This document shows positions 25,298 to 33,992 of a stretch of DNA of 45,261 bases, in pieces. The notes beneath the pieces are model-generated. The model saw only the letters and a list, made by a program, of their open reading frames with translations, searched no databases and was not told the origin of the DNA. Made by a program: the position numbers and the translations under genes. Position 1 is the first letter of the stretch, and each line of letters begins with the position of its first letter. Source of the stretch: Alphaproteobacteria bacterium (lineage in GTDB: Bacteria > Pseudomonadota > Alphaproteobacteria > Caulobacterales > Aquidulcibacteraceae); assembly GCA_030430715.1 (NCBI GenBank), contig JAUIJZ010000015.1:1-45261 (forward strand), written 5' to 3'.

Positions 25298-25654
25298 TCA
25301 AGCAATGCGCGCGCGCTGATCGGTTTCACCAGAACGCCATTCGCTCCGGCGGCGCGCGCGCTCAGCCAAGGCTGTATCCGCATGACCTGAAATCAGCAGG
25401 ATGCACGTGCGCGCATGACGTGGGTCGGCGCGCAATGCGCCAATAAGCTCGACCCCGCTCATGCCCGGCATGCTTTGGTCGCAGAGGACCAGGCCTGCGC
25501 CGGACTCATCGAGCAGAGTGATCGCCTCGGCTGCCTGTCTAGCTTCGCGTATGCTGGCCACTACGCCGGATTTTTCCAATATCCTTCGCATCATCACGCG
25601 CATAGGCGCGTGGTCGTCGACGATCAGGGCGTCGAGAGGCGGGCTGGCGCTCAT
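25298..25654 (-). CDS. Single-domain response regulator, C-terminal part frameshifted
   Basis: This encodes a CheY-like receiver: ALIVDDHAPMRVMMRRILEKSG with the acidic pair and LVLCDQSMPGMSGVEL with Asp59. After HADTALAERAR the frame leaves the family pattern and stops at 25298. In the next frame the expected end is intact: AAGANGVLVKPISARALLEAI, with the conserved Lys, reading to a stop at 25267-25269. The break is in an alternating GC run (25352-25361), consistent with a small insertion/deletion or a sequencing error. The start ATG overlaps the cutA stop in ATGA, so translation is coupled to cutA. A related receiver is encoded at 26938-27489. Confidence 0.8.
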   Translation of the reverse strand: MSASPPLDALIVDDHAPMRVMMRRILEKSGVVASIREARQAAEAITLLDESGAGLVLCDQSMPGMSGVELIGALRADPRHARTCILLISGHADTALAERARRRSEWRSGETDQRARIA

Positions 25655-25971
25655 CCTTCTGTCTCGCGTGCGATCCAAGCGGTGAAGGCCGGGTTCGATC
25701 CGGCTGCGCCTATGCTCATTTCGAGCACGCAGGGCGTGTCGTAGGGGTGTGCGGCGAGCAGGGCGTCACGCGCTGCAATGGCCTTGGCGGCTGTGGTTTT
25801 GGCGAACATGATCACCTCGTCATCGCGCTGGATCGCATCCTCCCAGCGATAGATGGCGCGCGCTCCGGGAACGATGTTCACGCACGCGGCCAGTCTGCCT
25901 GCGACGAGCGCTTCGCCCGCCGCTTCGGCGCTCTCCAGGTCCGGCCAAGTCGAATAGAGGCTCACATTCAT
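25651..25971 (-). CDS. cutA: CutA-like divalent-ion tolerance protein
   Basis: This 106-residue cytoplasmic protein forms the ferredoxin-like trimer of the CutA family. Visible features are the first strand and helix ([33 protein letters not shown]), [20 protein letters not shown] and [13 protein letters not shown]. The ATG at 25971 has AAGGAG at good spacing. It diverges from queC and its stop overlaps the downstream response-regulator start. CutA proteins are linked to copper tolerance, but the molecular role is not settled. Confidence 0.95.
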   Translation of the reverse strand: MNVSLYSTWPDLESAEAAGEALVAGRLAACVNIVPGARAIYRWEDAIQRDDEVIMFAKTTAAKAIAARDALLAAHPYDTPCVLEMSIGAAGSNPAFTAWIARETEG

Positions 25972-26006
25972 CGCGCGCTCCTTTGTGTGCGAGTATAACC
26001 AAGACC

Positions 26007-26693
26007 ATGAGCGACGCCGCCCTTGTCTTGTTTTCCGCCGGCCAGGATTCGGCCACCTGCCTTGCCTGGGCGCTGGCGCGCTATCAGCGCGTTGAGACGG
26101 TCGGCTTTTTCTACGGCCAGCGCCACGCCGTGGAGATGACGCAAAGGCAGGTGCTCCGCCGTGCATTCCTTGATCGCGGCGCGGCAAATCTTGGCGAGGA
26201 CCATGTTGTCGATCTTGCCGGCTATGGCGCGGTGGCTGAGAGCGCGCTGACAGCGGATCGCGCCATCGCATTGGCCGAAAGCGGTTTGCCCACCACATTC
26301 GTGCCGGGGCGCAATTTGGTCTTTCTCAGTGTGGCCGCCGCGATCGCGTATCGGCGTGACATTGGCGTGTTGGTCGGCGGCATGTGCGAGACTGATTATT
26401 CCGGCTATCCCGATTGCCGCCGTGAAACCATCGATGCGATGCAACAGGCGCTATCACTTGGTCTTGCTACGGCGATTGGCATTGAAACGCCGCTCATGCA
26501 TCTCACCAAGGCGCACACCTGGGCGCTCGCGCATGAGCTTGGCGGCGATGCGCTCACCGATCTGATCATTGAGCACAGCCACACCTGCTATGAGGGTGAC
26601 CGCACACAGCGTCATGCATGGGGTTATGGTTGTGGCGCCTGCCCGGCGTGCGATTTGCGCGCGCGAGGTTTCGAGGCCTGGCGGCGCGCTTAG
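26007..26693 (+). CDS. queC: 7-cyano-7-deazaguanine synthase QueC
   Basis: This 228-residue ATP-dependent enzyme converts carboxydeazaguanine to preQ0 in queuosine biosynthesis. It carries the PP-loop [17 protein letters not shown] (Ser10-Ser15; the family usually reads SGGQDS), [31 protein letters not shown] and the C-terminal zinc-binding cysteines in CYEGDR and [11 protein letters not shown] start at ATG 26007; a TTG 24 nt upstream is in frame but less likely. No other queuosine genes are in the window. It diverges from cutA with 35 nt between starts. Confidence 0.95.
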   Translation: MSDAALVLFSAGQDSATCLAWALARYQRVETVGFFYGQRHAVEMTQRQVLRRAFLDRGAANLGEDHVVDLAGYGAVAESALTADRAIALAESGLPTTFVPGRNLVFLSVAAAIAYRRDIGVLVGGMCETDYSGYPDCRRETIDAMQQALSLGLATAIGIETPLMHLTKAHTWALAHELGGDALTDLIIEHSHTCYEGDRTQRHAWGYGCGACPACDLRARGFEAWRRA

Positions 26694-26699
26694 GCGGCC

Positions 26700-26870
26700 T
26701 TAGTCGTCGTCATCGTCGCCGGGAATGGCCGCGCCCACCACTGCGCCGGTTGTGTTGACCGCCGCGCCCGCTACGGCGCCGGCGGCGCCGACAGTTGCGC
26801 CCACAACAGCGCCCGCGAGGCATCCCGCCAGCGGTAGCGCCATCAATAACGCCGCAAGTGCTTTAAGCAT
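26700..26870 (-). CDS. Small glycine-zipper lipoprotein with poly-Asp tail
   Basis: This 56-residue protein has a signal peptide with lipobox (ALLMALPLAGC, Cys17), then a Gly/Ala/Val-rich stretch with repeated G-x3-G spacing (AGAVVGATVGAAGAVAGAAV) able to pack in a membrane, and a terminal GDDDDD. GGGAG precedes the ATG at 26870. It lies 6 nt from the convergent queC stop. Such small lipoproteins are common in the outer membrane of alphaproteobacteria; no function can be given. Confidence 0.8.
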   Translation of the reverse strand: MLKALAALLMALPLAGCLAGAVVGATVGAAGAVAGAAVNTTGAVVGAAIPGDDDDD

Positions 26871-26937
26871 TCGATCTCCCACCGCTCTGCGAACCGGCTT
26901 GCCTGCTCATTTGTTGTTCTGCAATGCCGCACCGCAC

Positions 26938-27489
26938 TTAAGCGCTGCGGCGGATGTCCGAGCCGTCATCAATATCGATGTCGATGAGGGCTTCATCACC
27001 GCCGGGGTCGGTGCAGCGGCGAAACGGTCCGCGGTAGTACGCGGTGGCGGAATGGCGCCGGTCGGGGCCGAAATAATCGTCGGTGCGCACGAAAACCCGG
27101 TTGTCCGTGAGTGCGCTGGTCATCCGTTCGAACAGCACGCGCGTGCTGATGGGCTTCTTGACGAAGCCTGTGACGCCAGCATCGCGGGCGGCGGCGACGC
27201 GCGACGCTTCCGTATGCGCAGTTAGCATAAGCACGGGAATGTAGGGGTTGGGGCTATTGGAATCCCGGCGCACCATGCGCACGAAGGCGAGCCCGTCGGT
27301 GGGGTTCATTTTCCAATCGGCCAGCACCAAACTGACTGGACTGCAGCGCAATATATCGAATGCCTGCTCAACCGTTTTGGCTTCGCTAATGCTCATGACG
27401 CCGCCCGCACGCAGCAGGCAGCGCAGCAAAAAACGCATCTGATCGTTATCGTCGACGATCAGTACGTGCAGGTCGCTGAGCGAAGTCAT
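26938..27489 (-). CDS. CheY-like response regulator with C-terminal extension
   Basis: This 183-residue protein has one receiver domain (residues ~7-128): VLIVDDNDQMRFLLRCLLRAGG, LVLADWKMNPTDGLAF with Asp58, LMLTAH and GFVKKPIS with Lys112. The remaining ~50 residues (TDDYFGPDRRHSA, then an acidic end) carry no known output domain, but YFGPDRR-type tails recur in alphaproteobacterial regulators. It resembles the frameshifted receiver at 25298-25654. No kinase is adjacent, so its partner is unknown. Confidence 0.92.
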   Translation of the reverse strand: MTSLSDLHVLIVDDNDQMRFLLRCLLRAGGVMSISEAKTVEQAFDILRCSPVSLVLADWKMNPTDGLAFVRMVRRDSNSPNPYIPVLMLTAHTEASRVAAARDAGVTGFVKKPISTRVLFERMTSALTDNRVFVRTDDYFGPDRRHSATAYYRGPFRRCTDPGGDEALIDIDIDDGSDIRRSA

Positions 27490-27671
27490 TTCAGGTGGTG
27501 CTCGCTATAGTTCCCTCCCACCAGACACTGGAACGGCAAACAGGTGGTAAATTTTCCCGGCCGGGCGAGAGGGAACTTGTTGCCCAACAGTAAATTGCTG
27601 TGCCGATATAATGGGCATCGGCGCTTCTGCTTCATGGAAGCTTTTATACTGCTGAGGCGGCTTTACTCATC

Positions 27672-28376
27672 TTAGGGAGAGTCGACGAATACGACCTCCG
27701 TATCTTCGCTTGCTTGGATGCGCACGAGCTTTTCGTCACGGATCGCCGCGCCGTCTCGCGGGCCCAGTTCGATTCCGTTGATTGTCGCGCGGCCTTTCGC
27801 AAGCGCGAGATAGCCGTGCCGCCCCGCGTCTAATTCATAGTCCACGCTTTGGCCGTTTTGCAGAGTTGCGGCCATGACGCGTGCGTCCTGCCGGATCGGC
27901 AGCGCGCCGGCGTCTTGATCGCCGGCAAAGCCGGATGCGAGCGTCACCAGGGCGCCGGCCCTGTCGTCTTTTGGAAACTTAGCCGCGCCCCAATACGGCT
28001 TGCCGCCGCGTTCCTTGGGGATGATCCAGATCTGGTAAAGTGTCGTGGCCTCATCCTCGAGATTGTATTCGGCATGCGTCACGCCCGCGCCGGCGCTCAT
28101 CACCTGCACGTCGCCCGCTTCGGTGCGGCCTTTATTGCCCATGCTGTCCTGGTGCGTGATCGCGCCGGTGCGGACATAGGTGATGATTTCCATGTCGTTG
28201 TGCGGATGGGGCGGAAAGCCGGTCTTGGGCTGGATGGTGTCGTCATTCCACACCCGGAGCGCGCCCCAATGCACGCGCGCGGGGTCGTGATAGCCCGAGA
28301 AGGAGAAATGATAGCGCGCGGCGAGCCAGTCGGCGTCGTGGCGGCCAAGGCTGTCAAAGGAGCGTTTTTCAATCAT
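27672..28376 (-). CDS. Pirin family protein
   Basis: This 234-residue bicupin has all four iron ligands of the pirin family: His57 and His59 (PPHPHNDMEI), His101 and Glu103 (AGVTHAEYN). The C-terminal cupin carries YELDAGRHGYLALAKGRATING. Bacterial pirins such as YhhW show quercetin 2,3-dioxygenase activity or modulate enzymes; which applies here cannot be told. AGAGGT precedes the ATG. The ~180 nt beyond its stop, up to the response-regulator start, contains GTTCCCTC (27510) and GAGGGAAC (27569) as a distant inverted repeat but no gene that I can see. Confidence 0.93.
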   Translation of the reverse strand: MIEKRSFDSLGRHDADWLAARYHFSFSGYHDPARVHWGALRVWNDDTIQPKTGFPPHPHNDMEIITYVRTGAITHQDSMGNKGRTEAGDVQVMSAGAGVTHAEYNLEDEATTLYQIWIIPKERGGKPYWGAAKFPKDDRAGALVTLASGFAGDQDAGALPIRQDARVMAATLQNGQSVDYELDAGRHGYLALAKGRATINGIELGPRDGAAIRDEKLVRIQASEDTEVVFVDSP

Positions 28377-28508
28377 CGTAGGACCTCTTCGCGTCTCATG
28401 TGAGAGGCCCGCAGAGACGGCTCAAGGCACACGGGCGTTACCGCCGCCCAGCTTGCCCTTGACGGGAGAGGGCATTCGGCGTGGTTTAGCGGCCCTGGGA
28501 GGAGCCAA

Positions 28509-28976
28509 ATGAAAAAATTCATCCTTGCCGCCAGTATTTTGGCGCTCGCTGCTTGCGGGCAACCCGCCGAAGCGCCGGAAGCAGAAGCGCCCGAGGCGCC
28601 GCCAACCGCACTCGCGCAATTGCAATCGCGGGGCGCGGAGGAGCAGCCCGTCTTTGCCTATCAGCAATTGGTCGCTTACCAGCAAGCCAATCCGGAAGTG
28701 CAGCCGGCGTGCAGCAGCATTCGCGGCGCCGAAGCGCGCGGCGTGATCCCTGAGAACATCGCGCCGGATAGCATTTACGCGCCTTATGTCGGCTCAACCG
28801 TGTTCGCAATCCAGTGCGGCCCGCAGCTCACGACCGTCCAAGACGATCCGCGCGAGCATTGGCTCGTTGTGTTCACGCCCGGAGCGGAGGCGACGACCGT
28901 TGTGAATTGCGCGCAGCCGAACGGACGCGATCCATGCCGCGGCCGCCAATTGCCAACGACTGACGCGACGCCTTAG
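28509..28976 (+). CDS. Hypothetical lipoprotein, 155 residues
   Basis: The N-terminus MKKFILAASILALAAC is a lipoprotein signal with Cys16 as the lipidation site, followed by a Pro/Glu/Ala-rich linker (PAEAPEAEAPEAPP). The rest (~110 residues) has four further cysteines and no motif I recognise. GGGAGGA sits just before the start. It ends tail-to-tail with the META-domain gene, the stops overlapping in TTAG (28973-28976). Confidence 0.8.
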   Translation: MKKFILAASILALAACGQPAEAPEAEAPEAPPTALAQLQSRGAEEQPVFAYQQLVAYQQANPEVQPACSSIRGAEARGVIPENIAPDSIYAPYVGSTVFAIQCGPQLTTVQDDPREHWLVVFTPGAEATTVVNCAQPNGRDPCRGRQLPTTDATP

Positions 28977-29356
28977 GGCGCGCGCAGGAAGGTCGCGATC
29001 TCGCGATCGTTGTCGTCAAACAGAACAAGCGTGTCGCCGCTCACGCGCGCGGCGCGCGTCTGCTCGATCACATGCAGGAAATTGCGTTCGATCGTCATTT
29101 CCGGATCTGGGCACGCCATGCGCGTTGCGCCTGCGGCGGAAAAGTTGAGCGCATCGCCTTCACGCGTGGTTTGCGCGAACCAGCGATTGCAACCGGCAAA
29201 GCCCGTTGCGCCGTCATCTTCAAAGCGGATGGTCGGCGGTCTTAACGCGCGTGAGGCCATGATCCACTCGCCGTCCAGCGATGTGGCGGGCGTTGCCAAG
29301 CCGGGAGCGGTGCAGGACGTGAGCAGGCACGCGGCGGCAAGTAAGGCGGTGCGCAT
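28973..29356 (-). CDS. META-domain (HslJ-like) lipoprotein
   Basis: This 127-residue protein has a signal peptide with lipobox LLTSC and one META domain: LDGEWIM near the start, FEDDGATGFAGCNRWFAQ and TRMACPDPEM, which match the (S/T)GxxGCNxxxG and TxMACP signatures of the HslJ family. E. coli HslJ is a heat-inducible outer-membrane protein linked to novobiocin resistance. The gene overlaps the convergent lipoprotein gene by 4 bp. Confidence 0.9.
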   Translation of the reverse strand: MRTALLAAACLLTSCTAPGLATPATSLDGEWIMASRALRPPTIRFEDDGATGFAGCNRWFAQTTREGDALNFSAAGATRMACPDPEMTIERNFLHVIEQTRAARVSGDTLVLFDDNDREIATFLRAP

Positions 29357-29392
29357 GGCCGCAACATAGGGTCATTGCGTTGCGGGTGAAAG

Positions 29393-30724
29393 TCACGCTT
29401 TCGGTAATGAATCCGCCGGCGGCGCGCGTGCTTCCGCGCTGAGTTCGAACCCGTCAGCTTTGCGCAAATGCGGGAACAGGCGCATCCATGCCGCTGAGGC
29501 TATAATCGCGCCCACGCCGCCAATCGTAACCGCCAAAACCGGACCGAATATCCGCGCCATGAGGCCGGCTTCAAAATCGCCGAGCTCGTTGGAGGCGGAG
29601 ATGAAAACGAAGCTCACGGCGGAGACGCGCCCGCGCATCTGATCTGGTGTCGCGAGTTGGATCAGAGATTGCCGCACGAACACGGAAATCATGTCGACGC
29701 CGCCCGCGAAAGCCAGCGCCAGCGCCGTCAGCCAGAGATATTGCGAGAGCCCGAACACGATGGTTGCGACGCCGAACAGGATCGTTGAGCCGAACATCCA
29801 TAGGCCCACGCGCTGGCGCAGCGGTTTCACCGCAAGAAAAAGCGCAACGGCCGCCGCTCCAACCCCCATTGCAGCGCGTAGAACGCCAAGCTCGCTTGGT
29901 CCTGCGTGCAAGATGTCGCGCGCGAACACGGGCAAGAGCGCCACGGCCCCAGCGAGCAGCACAACGACGAGATCGAGCGAGATCGCGCCGAGCACGATCT
30001 TGTTGCTCCAGACATAGCGCAGGCCCTCGACGATCAAGCCGATTGTGCGCGCTTGCTCTACGGGCGGTTGGGGCGGCGGCTTCAGGGCAAACGCGACCAG
30101 AAGCGCGACCGCCATCAGCGCAAATGCGCTGAAATAGGGGACGGCGACGCCAAGTCCGTACAACAAACCGCCCAAGGCGGGTCCGACAATCAAGGATGTT
30201 TGAAACGATAGCGAACTCCATGCGATGGCTTTGGGCAGTTCGCTGCGCGGCAGCAGCATCGGCATGAGCGCTGAGGCCGCCGGAGGCAGAAACGCGTTTG
30301 TCATGCCTGCGCCGATTGCGGCTATGAAAATCGCGGGAATGACGACATCCGCTCCACGTTCGGATACCAGCGTAAGGCCAAGCGCGATCGTTGCCTTGAC
30401 GGCGATGCATGCAAGGATGATCAGCCGGCGATTGTAACGATCCGCCGCCTGGCCGCCGAACAGCGACAGCACCAGGAGCGGCAGAAATTGCGCAAGCCCG
30501 ACCAGGCCCAATACGAACGCTGCTTCGGCGATCGATTGTCCGTGAGCGCGTGCGGCATCATAGACCTGCCAGCCCATCGCCGTTGATTGCATCTGCACAG
30601 CCAGACTTGAGAACCAACGCACCGCCATGAATTGGGCGAAGAGGCGATGGTTGAATATTTCCAGCGAGGGGATGCGCAGCGCGGCCAAGGCGGGGGACCA
30701 TAGAACGTAGCGCGGGGCGCGCAA
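29393..30724 (-). CDS. MFS transporter, enterobactin-exporter-like (MFS_3)
   Basis: This is a 12-helix major facilitator, up to 443 residues. The loop motif FGGQAADRYNRRLIILACIAVKA after helix 2 and the central linker (ALKPPPQPPVEQARTIGLIVEGLRYVW) resemble the EntS-like branch of small-molecule exporters. The N-terminus before FNHRLFAQFMAVRW lacks an ATG; I take the TTG at 30724, with AAGAGAG in front, but a TTG at residue 14 is also possible. It diverges from the GNAT gene. The substrate is unknown; no siderophore genes are nearby. Confidence 0.85.
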   Translation of the reverse strand: MRAPRYVLWSPALAALRIPSLEIFNHRLFAQFMAVRWFSSLAVQMQSTAMGWQVYDAARAHGQSIAEAAFVLGLVGLAQFLPLLVLSLFGGQAADRYNRRLIILACIAVKATIALGLTLVSERGADVVIPAIFIAAIGAGMTNAFLPPAASALMPMLLPRSELPKAIAWSSLSFQTSLIVGPALGGLLYGLGVAVPYFSAFALMAVALLVAFALKPPPQPPVEQARTIGLIVEGLRYVWSNKIVLGAISLDLVVVLLAGAVALLPVFARDILHAGPSELGVLRAAMGVGAAAVALFLAVKPLRQRVGLWMFGSTILFGVATIVFGLSQYLWLTALALAFAGGVDMISVFVRQSLIQLATPDQMRGRVSAVSFVFISASNELGDFEAGLMARIFGPVLAVTIGGVGAIIASAAWMRLFPHLRKADGFELSAEARAPPADSLPKA

Positions 30725-30830
30725 CTCTCTTGCCGCTGGCGGGGCGTTGTTCTCCTGCGCCTTTCACTTGCGTGAGATTGACGTGGGGGGCGCATCGCCC
30801 TATGCGCTCCCGCCTCGCAAGGGGCGTTGT

Positions 30831-31331
30831 GTGGCCTACAAATTTGTCGCCGAAACACTGGAGCACGCTGACGCAATTGAGCGCGTGCTTGACCGCGCCT
30901 TTGGTCCGGGCCGCTTTGCCAAGACCAGCGAGCGCGTGCGCGAACGCGGTGCGCTGCTTGAGCCCGGCCTTTCGCGCCTGGCGCTGGACGAGGCGGGCGA
31001 CGTCATCGGCGTTTGCCGTATCTGGCGCGCTGAAGCCGGCGCGCCAATTTATTTTCTCGGACCGCTCGCCGTTGACCCGGCGGCGCAGCATGCCGGCCTG
31101 GGGCTGGCCGTGACGCAGGCTTCGGTTGCCGCGTGCCGCGCTTCTGGTGCGTGCGAGGCGGTGATCCTTGTCGGCGCCGAGACCTTCTTCCGGCCCGCTG
31201 GTTTTTCAGTCGTGCCGTCTGGACTTTTGACATTGCCCGGCCCGGTCAATCCCGCGCGTCTGTTGTGGTGCGAATTGAAACCGGGCGGTTTGGATCATGT
31301 GCGTGGCGACGTGCGCGCGCCCTCGCGCTAA
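30831..31331 (+). CDS. GNAT family N-acetyltransferase
   Basis: This 166-residue acetyltransferase resembles YhbS-type members: VRERGALLEPGLSRLALDEAGDVIGVCRIWR, then FLGPLAVDPAAQHAGLGLAVTQA, the acetyl-CoA-binding A motif with Q/R-x-x-G-x-G/A, and VILVGAETFFRPAGFSVVP. The GTG at 30831 is chosen as start because AAGGGG precedes it at six bases and the family begins there; the frame is open further upstream. Its TAA overlaps the stop of the convergent transporter gene (CTAA, 31328-31331). Confidence 0.88.
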   Translation: MAYKFVAETLEHADAIERVLDRAFGPGRFAKTSERVRERGALLEPGLSRLALDEAGDVIGVCRIWRAEAGAPIYFLGPLAVDPAAQHAGLGLAVTQASVAACRASGACEAVILVGAETFFRPAGFSVVPSGLLTLPGPVNPARLLWCELKPGGLDHVRGDVRAPSR

Positions 31332-32698
31332 CCGCCGCCGCCGATCTGCTCTAGCAAGAGCTCGAAGTTAGCGGCCAGCCCTGGCGCATGCTGAACAAGC
31401 CCGAACACCAGAACCAGGGCAATCCCGGCCGGGGCGATGAACTGGATCGCGATAGGCCATAATTTTTTCGTCAATTGCGCTTTCTCGCCGAGTTCGTCGG
31501 TCAGAGCTTTGCGTACCGCCCATCCGGCGAACAATGCGATCAGCAGCCCGCCCAAGGGCAGGCCGATCCCTTCGGTGGCGCCGTCGAGCAGGTCAATGAG
31601 CGCGGGATAGAAAACATGCGCCACGCCAACCAGCCAGACGATGCCGCCAATCAACAGCGTTGCGCTTAGCCGGCTCCAGCCTTGCTTGCCGGCAAGCCAC
31701 GCCACGCCAATTTCGAGCAACGAAATGGAGGAGGTGAAGGCGGCAAACAGCGCCAGCGTGAAGAAGGCGCCGCCAACAAATGCGCCGAAGGGCATTTCCG
31801 CAAATGCAATCGGCAGAGTGACAAAGAACAGACCCGGCCCGCCCGCTGGGTCCAAGCCAAATCCAAAAACCAAAGGAAACAGGGCGAAACCGGCGATGAT
31901 CGCCACGAGCGTATCCGTGCCGACGACGACCGTGGCCGATCCGGGAATGTCCTGATCCTTGGACAGATAAGCGCCGTAGGTCAGCATCAATCCGGCGCCA
32001 ACGCCGATCGAGAAAAAAGCTTGGCCTACGGCCGAAAGGAATGTGCCCGCTGTGACTTCGCTAAAGTCAGGTTGCAGAAGGAACGCCGCCGCCGCGCCAA
32101 AGTCGCCAATGAAAGCGGCGTAGATGACCATGCCGAGCAACATAAGAAAGAAAATCGGCATCAAGATTTGTACGGCGATTTCGATGCCTTTGGTGACGCC
32201 GCGCGCAACGACAACAACATTCGCCAGCACAAACAGCGCGTGCGCGATGAGCACTTGCGGCGCGTTGGAAATGGTCGCGCCGAAATGCGCGCCGATATCT
32301 TCTGGCCTCATTCTGTCGAACAGGCCTGAGAACGTCGCGGATATGTAGAGCACGATCCAAGCGGCGATGACGCAATAGAACGTCACGATCAACGTGCCAG
32401 AGAGACCGCCGACCCATGCGCCCACCATCCAGAGCGGGCTTTTGCCGTTTTCGCGCGCCAGCGAAAGGAAGGATGCCGTCGCTGAGCCGCCGCCGCGGCG
32501 TCCAATTGTGTATTCGGCGATGAGGATGGGGAGGGCGATCAGCAGCGCGCAGCCGACATAGATGAGCACGAATGCGCCGCCGCCATTTTCGCCTGCCGTG
32601 TATGGGAAGCGCCAGAAATTGCCGAGCCCGACGGATGAGCCGACCGCCGCCATGATGAATGTAAATCGCGACGTCCAAAATTCCCGCTGCACCGTCAT
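31328..32698 (-). CDS. Sodium-dependent transporter of the NSS/SNF family
   Basis: This 456-residue LeuT-fold symporter carries the family signature WTSRFTFIMAAVGSSVGLGNFWRFPYTAGENGGGAFVLIY in helix 1, where the unwound region binds sodium and substrate. Further helices include FFSIGVGAGLMLTYGAYLSKD in the helix-6/7 region and the FAAFTSSISLLEIGVAWLAG helix. Such transporters take up amino acids or related amines. It is the last gene of the minus-strand run that includes the DUF3500 gene (67 nt gap). Confidence 0.93.
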   Translation of the reverse strand: MTVQREFWTSRFTFIMAAVGSSVGLGNFWRFPYTAGENGGGAFVLIYVGCALLIALPILIAEYTIGRRGGGSATASFLSLARENGKSPLWMVGAWVGGLSGTLIVTFYCVIAAWIVLYISATFSGLFDRMRPEDIGAHFGATISNAPQVLIAHALFVLANVVVVARGVTKGIEIAVQILMPIFFLMLLGMVIYAAFIGDFGAAAAFLLQPDFSEVTAGTFLSAVGQAFFSIGVGAGLMLTYGAYLSKDQDIPGSATVVVGTDTLVAIIAGFALFPLVFGFGLDPAGGPGLFFVTLPIAFAEMPFGAFVGGAFFTLALFAAFTSSISLLEIGVAWLAGKQGWSRLSATLLIGGIVWLVGVAHVFYPALIDLLDGATEGIGLPLGGLLIALFAGWAVRKALTDELGEKAQLTKKLWPIAIQFIAPAGIALVLVFGLVQHAPGLAANFELLLEQIGGGG

Positions 32699-32765
32699 GC
32701 AAAGCCCCCATCAATGACGCGCGCAGAAGATTTCAGAGCCTGACCGGCGCCGCAAGCGAGAAGCA

Positions 32766-33962
32766 CTATTCGTGCGGATGTGCGTGCGTGTGGCCGTGAT
32801 CTGGGTCATCGGCGTGCGCCTCATAGTGCTGACGCAGCAGATCTGCCCCATAATCGTTGCCATTGGGGGTCCGGACCACGGTATGGATATGTCGGCGTGT
32901 GGGGATCGTGCGGTCGCCCTCCAAAGCAACCGGGCCCTGATGGTCGAACTCGATCAACAGCACGGGGCTATGGATGCGATAGTAGAAAACAGAATCCGTC
33001 TCGAATCCGCCGATCCAGCCGAAATAGGTCTCGTCCAGGTGCTCGCGCACCTCGTCCATTTTCACGGCGGCGTGGCCATCACGCATATTGCCGACATAAA
33101 GCCCGATGACTTCGAGCAGCGCCTCGCGTTGTGAGTCGTTCATGCTGTCCGCGCGCAGCCCTTCATAGGGAATGGCGACATTGTCGCTGAACATTTCCGC
33201 TTGATTGTTGCCGCGCCGCTTTTCCGTAGGGATCAGCGCCTGCTCTTGGAGCGCGCCCGGCAATGCTTGCATGAAGGCGAGCGCTTGCGCCTGTTCCGGT
33301 TCGAGAATGGCGGCGCCCTCATAGAGGCCGGACTGAGCGGTGATTGGTTCCGAGCCCATGAAAGTCGGCGTCATCACCACTTGATCGCCCATCACGAAAT
33401 AATTGATCACGAGGTGATGGCCGTCGATTTGCCAGCCCCAAGGTTCGTGCTCGGAGGGTTCTCCCATGAGCGTGAACCAATAGAGATGCTCGCCATATTC
33501 ATCGAAATTCGAGACGAGTTCCGCTAGGTGATGATTGAGGCGCATGATGTCGCGCGAGGTTTCATAACCCTTGGCGCTAAGCGAAGCGCGCAACAGCGTG
33601 TAGGCGGCTTCGCGCTGGGCTTCTGTCATTTCCGCCAGCGAAACGCCTTGCCGTTCGAAACGGTGCACATTGGCCCAGTTGCGCCATTCGGTGTCGTCGA
33701 CAGGAAACAGCGCGCGCGGACGTTGCTGCTCGTCGAGCGCGCCAATGAAATCACGCGCGGCTTCGATCACGGGCGCGGTCGATACGCCGGTGCTTTCGAT
33801 CGTGAAAAGCCCGCTCCGCACCGCGCCATCGGTCGTAACGCCCACAAATGGTTGGGATAATGCTTCACGAGCGCGCGCCGCGAATGGTCCTGATTGCGCG
33901 GCGGCTGAAGATGCCCAAAGGCTTAGCACCGCGGTCAAAATCAATAAGCGGCTATGTCGCAT
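32766..33962 (-). CDS. DUF3500 exported protein with His-rich tail
   Basis: This 398-residue protein begins with a signal peptide (RHSRLLILTAVLSLWASSAAAQ) and matches the DUF3500 family: RALFPVDDTEWRNWANVHRFERQGVSL, LMGEPSEHEPWGWQIDGHHLVINY, and RIHSPVLLIEFDHQGPVAL with HIHTVVRTPNGNDYG close to the end. The abundance of conserved His, Glu and Asp suggests a metal site. The C-terminus DHGHTHAHPHE is His-rich. GGAG precedes ATG 33962. It lies 30 nt after the VWA-type gene, so it is probably part of that operon. Its function is not known to me. Confidence 0.9.
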   Translation of the reverse strand: MRHSRLLILTAVLSLWASSAAAQSGPFAARAREALSQPFVGVTTDGAVRSGLFTIESTGVSTAPVIEAARDFIGALDEQQRPRALFPVDDTEWRNWANVHRFERQGVSLAEMTEAQREAAYTLLRASLSAKGYETSRDIMRLNHHLAELVSNFDEYGEHLYWFTLMGEPSEHEPWGWQIDGHHLVINYFVMGDQVVMTPTFMGSEPITAQSGLYEGAAILEPEQAQALAFMQALPGALQEQALIPTEKRRGNNQAEMFSDNVAIPYEGLRADSMNDSQREALLEVIGLYVGNMRDGHAAVKMDEVREHLDETYFGWIGGFETDSVFYYRIHSPVLLIEFDHQGPVALEGDRTIPTRRHIHTVVRTPNGNDYGADLLRQHYEAHADDPDHGHTHAHPHE

Positions 33963-33992
33963 CACGATCTCCATCCCTATTTTTTTTGCAGC

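Noticed and set aside
27510-27576. GTTCCCTC/GAGGGAAC inverted repeat as a terminator or EcfG-type promoter
   Set aside because: The arms are 51 nt apart, there is no T-run, and no CGTT lies at the right spacing from the GGAAC words.
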